A DNA stretch of 64,000 bases from Diphasiastrum complanatum (Eukaryota; Streptophyta; Lycopodiopsida; Lycopodiales; Lycopodiaceae). The notes beneath the pieces were generated by a model. It did not search any database. It was not told the origin of the DNA and saw only the letters and a list, made by a program, of their open reading frames with translations. Of this stretch, positions 59,612 through 64,000 are shown one piece after another. How positions within the stretch are numbered: the first letter of the stretch is position 1; every line of letters starts with the position of its first letter. Made by a program: the position numbers and the translations under genes. The DNA lies in contig CM055095.1 of NCBI GenBank assembly GCA_029204225.1, forward strand, positions 59,542,865-59,606,864, written 5' to 3'.

Positions 59612-60720
59612 TATTGGAAATTAAGCTCACAATTTCCTCCTTGGTGATGCTATTTTATATTTCAAGAATTCTTCCTGCACATTTGTGATCATTGATCTGG
59701 ATCAAATGCAACCTCTTTTGGTTCTGTGTCTACTCATCTGATACCTATAGAAATCATAGTTGCCTGTTTTGCTACTCTACAAAACTATTCTCATTCTATG
59801 TGCAGAACAATGTCTGGTAAAATACACGGGTTTTTGCAAGTAGCTCGACAACCTGCAATTTCTACACAGAATCAAATCAAATCAGCCAAACTATTTGAAA
59901 GTTAACTTCATCGACTTTCCGTCTAATCTACATCATAACAAAGGGTATCCATTCCCATCTATTTCTCTACTCGAATGTCAAAGTATTTCGAAGAGCATCG
60001 AAGACCTGGCCATCTTCGACAACTTCAACCATCAAGTCACTCGACTACTTCAATGAAGTATCTGAAGTATCCAACCACTTCGATGATCTATTGATCAAGC
60101 ACTTCGATGATCAAATCACCTCACTGGTTCGATGATCGAGGCATGCGACTACCTCGATCGACTTGTTCGACAAACTTTGACGACTTCGAGTCATCTCACA
60201 AAGACTCAACCAAAGCATTGAAAGGCACCGCAAGGAACCGCCAAGGCACCGTTGGAGCCAACTTTGTGTTCTTGTAATTACAAGAATGCCATCTATAAAT
60301 ACATCTCTAGTTCATATCAATTGATGATGCTCCATGATGCAAACTAATTCATCTAAACGGAATTTATTTAGCATCCAAGTCACGCCTGCATTCTGGCTAT
60401 AACACTTTGTGTTGTTCAAAATTTCAGTGTAATATACAAGCAACACGTTCTTTCTACCTGTGTCTAATGTAGATATTTGTATTGTGATCTTATTACACTT
60501 TCATCCTACTGATTTACTGCTAATTCACACTCGTTCACTCACTCTAATCAGAATACAAACATCTATGATGACTCAGTTTCTGATCAGATGATGGCTGTCT
60601 ACGACACTTGAGGAACCAAATTTATCATACTGCATTATCATTCTGAAATTCTAAACTAAACTTCAAAACCGAAACTATTTCGTAGTAATTCCACACCTCA
60701 TCTGATCTATTCGATGGATT
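59612..60720 (+). repeat. Copia 3' LTR (outer end approximate)
   Basis: TATTGGAAATTAAGC follows the polypurine tract; the usual TG start is TA here. The LTR contains many CTTCGATGA/TCGAC words between 59,950 and 60,190 and TATAAATACATC near 60,294, a probable TATA box with transcription start downstream. The outer end near 60,720 is an estimate because no 5' LTR is present. Confidence 0.6.
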
Positions 60721-60809
60721 GTACTCATGTTTGTCTGAGTGTGAATTATTTTATCAATCTTGTTGTGAACGAAAACTATTTTGCACCTTATCTCTCTTTC
60801 TCTCTCCCA

Positions 60810-61015
60810 CTTAGCATTCCATCAATTTGGAGTTATGATCATTTTTTGTGGTGATTTCCGTCAGGTGCTCTTGGTCGTACGATGGGGCAGCCGTGCACAG
60901 ATTGTGAACGCTTCACTGAAGTGTTTGCATTTGTAGAATACATGGAGGTGCACAAACTATCAATGAACATGCGTGTTATGGGTGTGGAGGGAGCCGATAG
61001 GAACAAGCAGATCTT
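60810..61015 (+). pseudogene. PIF1-type helicase fragment (Helitron-like or host)
   Basis: GVMIIFCGDFRQVLLVVRWG and SRAQIVNASLK can be read at 60,830-60,930, followed in another frame by MEVHKLSMNMRVM. This is the PIF1 helicase block G-G-D-F-R-Q-x-L-P-V-V ... S-R-A-x-I-V-x-A-S-L-K ... L-x-x-N-M-R, found in Helitron Rep-helicase proteins and in host PIF1. Walker A and the rest are missing. A Helitron origin is likely, given the many PIF1 scraps in plant genomes, but no Rep motif or Helitron end was seen. Confidence 0.72.
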
Positions 61016-62854
61016 TTTTTTTTTGGGATGAGGGACCGCTACAGTATTATCCTCAACGTTTTCAGATACTAGCTTTGTGACCTGAGCAAACCTTTAAACT
61101 TGGAGAGGCTCTTATTGTTGCAAGCATTTAGATGTAGGCATTTGCAACTGTACACAATCACTTTGGTGAATGCCAAAGTTTAAACTTTGTATACAAATGT
61201 AGAGGCCTCCAGTGAAAACCCTTGACCAATTAGAGCCTATTCCAATTTAAAATTCTCCTAGGTGGAAGTTGTAGCATAATCTGTGTCACACAAGAAACAG
61301 ACGTAGTTTGGGAGCGGTCTGCAAGAAAGGTTTGTCAAGATCTATATTTGCAACTTATTTGATGACAAATTTCGAACATTGAATCCAATCAGCAAGCATG
61401 TCAATAATGTTGGTGAGTTATTTATTATCTTGACCAAATACATTGCATAGTTTAGGATTTATGAATGTAGAGTGATACAATGTTTAGGTCATGTATGAAT
61501 CATTTTTAACAATGTTCAATGTTGTTGTTATGATTGTATCAGTTTTTATCTCATGAAGGTCTGATTGATGTTGTTTATCTTCTTGCAGATGCTAAAATTT
61601 TGCTAAACTATTAAATACAAGCGTTTTTGACAATGTTCAATGTTGCATAGTTTGGTTGACACATAGTTTATGCTCTTGCAGATGGTGAAGATTGTCGTAA
61701 ATCACAAAACGTTTGTGCAAGATTTGATGGAGCTATTTTGTTTTGGTGATGAGGTGTACTACATCACTATTGTGTGGCTGATTATGATTTTCATGGAGTT
61801 CTATCACCTCCAACAAAGGGGTGGTCATTTTTATCCCCAAAAAAAGCGATTATCGTTAGATGTAGATCTATTAGTTAATAATGTCACAATAGAATAAAAA
61901 GCAGAGGCGAGCAAGAGTCTTTTTTAGGACAACAGCTTTGTTTAGTTAATTGTATCGTCTAGTATAACAGAATAATAATCATCCAAAAATCTTATCATAT
62001 CAGATCTCTTCACGTGAACTCAATAACAAGTTGGTACTTTGCAATTTTAGATTTACAAAGCCAAACTGGTCTTTTAGAAGACAAAAAGACGAAAGTTGAA
62101 TCATAACAGATTGAAGTTTCTAGTGCTTGTACCAAACTTAGCTATTATCTATTGAAGTTTTAAATGTGTGTATTAGAGTTATTATTGTGGTATTATGTCA
62201 CGAAAGCCTTGCCATAATGCTGAAATTGTTGGATTAACCAAAAAAAAATCATCATCACAATCTTTAATACCATTTGCCTTGTAAAAGTTACAAACAACCA
62301 TCAAAATTTTACTAAGCTATTCTTGCACATTCTTTTAATCTTCACAAAAAATCAAAATAAGACAATATGACATGGCAAAGCCTTTGTGGTATAATACCAC
62401 ATCGTTGCTGTTGCTGTTAAGAAGTATGAAGCAGTGTTCGGCAATGCCGGCATCTCTTGAGAATGCAACCGACATCTTTCATCAAAAAACAATTTTCATG
62501 AAAAACTTATAGGATGTTGACTTTCAAAAAAACCGATAATAAGAAGCTTCAAAATGCACGTCCAATGCCAAGTAATAATACCAAGAGAGATCTGAGGTAG
62601 GCGCTCTGATCAAGATGTCTACTTTTCCAAAATTAGAAAAGGAAACTATTAAAAACAGGAATTGAATTCAAGCAAGCGTGGCAAATTCTATCTAGCAAAT
62701 CGCGATCCTCATTCTAGCAACCCACTTCACTTGAATGTGTTCAATAAGCTATATAAGAAATACCTATTCTTGACAGTTTGACCGATACAACTGTTTGATC
62801 ATGAAAAAGGTTGAAGTCAACTACTCACAGAGTTATTGATGGCAAATGACTGAA
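61016..62854. other. Intergenic DNA, no supported gene
   Basis: A short frame at 61,670-61,897 (MVKIVVNHKTFVQDLMELF) has no recognisable family. The text TGACAATGTTCAATGTTG and CTTGCAGATG is repeated at about 61,500-61,590 and 61,625-61,685, suggesting a local duplication. AT-rich otherwise. Confidence 0.45.
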
Positions 62855-63899
62855 TTAGACGTTTTTTATTACACGTCCCTCTGTCAAAACCTGCCGATAA
62901 TCTTTGAAGAAGAATTCCCTGTACACAGAACCTACCTTCGTGTCCACTAGCTCTGGTGCGGGAAAGATCTTCTGTTCCATTCCTGGATGGTACTGGGTTA
63001 CGTAGGATCTCCTTGTGCGTTGGCTGTGCACAATAGCTATGTGTTCTGGACTTTTGTATCTCCCATTCGTAATGATCTACAGTTCATAAACATACAGCAG
63101 CGTCACTCATACAACAATATAACGTTGCCAACTACAGATGAGCTAAAACTTTTTCCATGGAGCGTGAAGGGAGGTAGATTTAAGCAGCAATATTTGCGTG
63201 TTGCACTAACCTCAGTTTGATCTGCTAGATAAACGACCAATGCATTCGGATAAGCTGGCACCAGCTCCCATTTATCGTTCAATTCGTCAAAGATTTGCAA
63301 TCCCTCGCCCTCTTGCATCACAATGGCGAGGCATCCAATGTCGGAGTGTGGAGGCAGGCCATAAAAATTTTCTGGCTCTGGGCAGGCACGATAACACTGG
63401 AATGATAGTTCTGCTGTATCTCCGGATCCCCCATAGCCTCCCTCAGGTACGTGGGTTTCAGCCCGAGGTTCTCAGAGATGACATCCAGCAGCATACGAGC
63501 TAGATTCAGTATTGCTACTGTGTACTTTTCCAGGGTCTCTCTGAGTTCAGCTGGCTGCTGTGGCCAGTACTTGTACTGCCTTCCGGACAGTGGGAGAGTT
63601 TGAATCTCCACAGCTTCCCGCCAGCTCTTCTGCTCAGGATCAGTAAGGTTCAAACAGCTGACATAGCCATCAGCTGCTATCTCTGGCTTTGCAGCAATTA
63701 CAAGCTTTTCTTCCTTGCTCAGATCAAAGAATTTGTGGCCCACTTCTTTCAGCTTGTCCATGAGCTCTACTGGCACGCCGTGATTGATAACTTGGAAGAT
63801 GCCATTCTTTTCACAGGCTTCAGCAATCTGAGCCCTGATGGAAGAAGCCTTTACATCATCATTCAGGCCTGAAAGATCAATTGGCTCGAAAGTTTCCAT
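62855..63899 (-). CDS. 2-oxoglutarate/Fe(II)-dependent dioxygenase, two exons, one frameshift
   Basis: Exon 1 (63,899-63,211) starts METFEPIDLSGLNDD, a DIOX_N domain with FQVINHGVPVELMDKL and FFDLSKEEK, then WPQQPAELRETLEKY and ENLGLKPTYLREAMGDPEIQ. One missing base near 63,375 shifts the frame. Past it the text continues CPEPENFYGLPPHSDIG, with the iron ligands of H-x-D, and GLQIFDELNDKWELVPAYPN. A GT-AG intron of 134 bp (63,077-63,210) leads to exon 2 (63,076-62,855): ITNGRYKSPEHIAIVHSQRT with the second iron His, RRS for 2-oxoglutarate binding, QKIFPAPELVDTK and FFFKDYRQVL, then TAA. About 303 residues, slightly short for the DOXC class (330-360). The enzymes hydroxylate or desaturate small molecules in the cytosol; the substrate here is unknown. 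All catalytic residues are kept, so the shift may be a recent mutation or a sequence error. Confidence 0.88.
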
Positions 63900-64000
63900 T
63901 ACTAATACTTACTACTTAAGAATATTGATCTTCTGATCGACACAACGTCGACTTACTTGCAGCTTAGCTGCGGATCAGAAATCCTTGACTAGATAGATGA
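63900..64000 (-). promoter_or_regulatory. Upstream region of the dioxygenase, cut by the window edge
   Basis: Only 101 bp are available; no TATA box is identifiable with confidence. Confidence 0.35.

Overview
This window reads as nuclear DNA of a land plant with a large, repeat-rich genome. The evidence is Ty1/Copia elements with the plant initiator-tRNA primer site TGGTATCAGAGC, a CACTA (En/Spm) TNP2 element, a LINE, a PIF1-like helicase scrap, a 3-ketoacyl-CoA synthase pseudogene, a 2-oxoglutarate dioxygenase gene, and GT-AG introns of about 80-150 bp. Long (GA)n tracts and low gene density would fit a fern, lycophyte or gymnosperm, but the sequence alone does not settle the lineage. No bacterial, organellar or CRISPR features were seen.

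Layout. 0-1 kb: LINE reverse-transcriptase remnant (minus). 2.9-6.3 kb: ParB-like orphan gene (minus). 6.6-9.1 kb: satellite of perfect 27-bp palindromes. 9.4-13.6 kb: CT tract and short local duplications. 13.6-17.7 kb: decayed CACTA element (plus). 17.9-22.8 kb: pieces of three Copia elements and a (GA)n-linked repeat family. 22.8-28.4 kb: an inverted copy of the CACTA piece, the satellite and the ParB-like gene, so 4.1-28.4 kb is a large interrupted inverted repeat whose right arm lacks about 7.1 kb. 28.4-28.97 kb: second (GA)n-linked unit. 29-34.3 kb: two related Copia elements pointing at each other. 34.4-35.2 kb: Gag-like frame with five stop codons and no frameshift. 36.9-39.7 kb: unrecognised plant-type gene with frameshifts. 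40.0-41.6 kb: Copia 3' end, LTR and primer site in a tandem arrangement.

42-50 kb is the most unusual part. It holds an unrecognised transposase-like gene with two clean introns, an acidic orphan gene, a 95-bp palindrome between convergent 3' ends, a CENH3-like histone gene on the minus strand, and an intact 277-codon orphan. The histone-like gene begins with the exact histone H3 tail ARTKQTAR, continues with a tail of about 300 residues rich in Gln and Pro, and ends in an H3/CENH3-type histone fold. It carries two adjacent stops and two frameshifts. The acidic gene and the histone-like gene have near-identical TATA boxes, so they may belong to one mobile element; no terminal repeats were found.

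50-64 kb: Copia fragments (one a Gag-RNase H deletion derivative), a KCS pseudogene that has lost its catalytic Cys, a Copia 3' end with LTR, a helicase scrap, and at the right edge a two-exon 2-oxoglutarate/Fe(II) dioxygenase, the best candidate for an ordinary host gene, with one apparent 1-nt frameshift.
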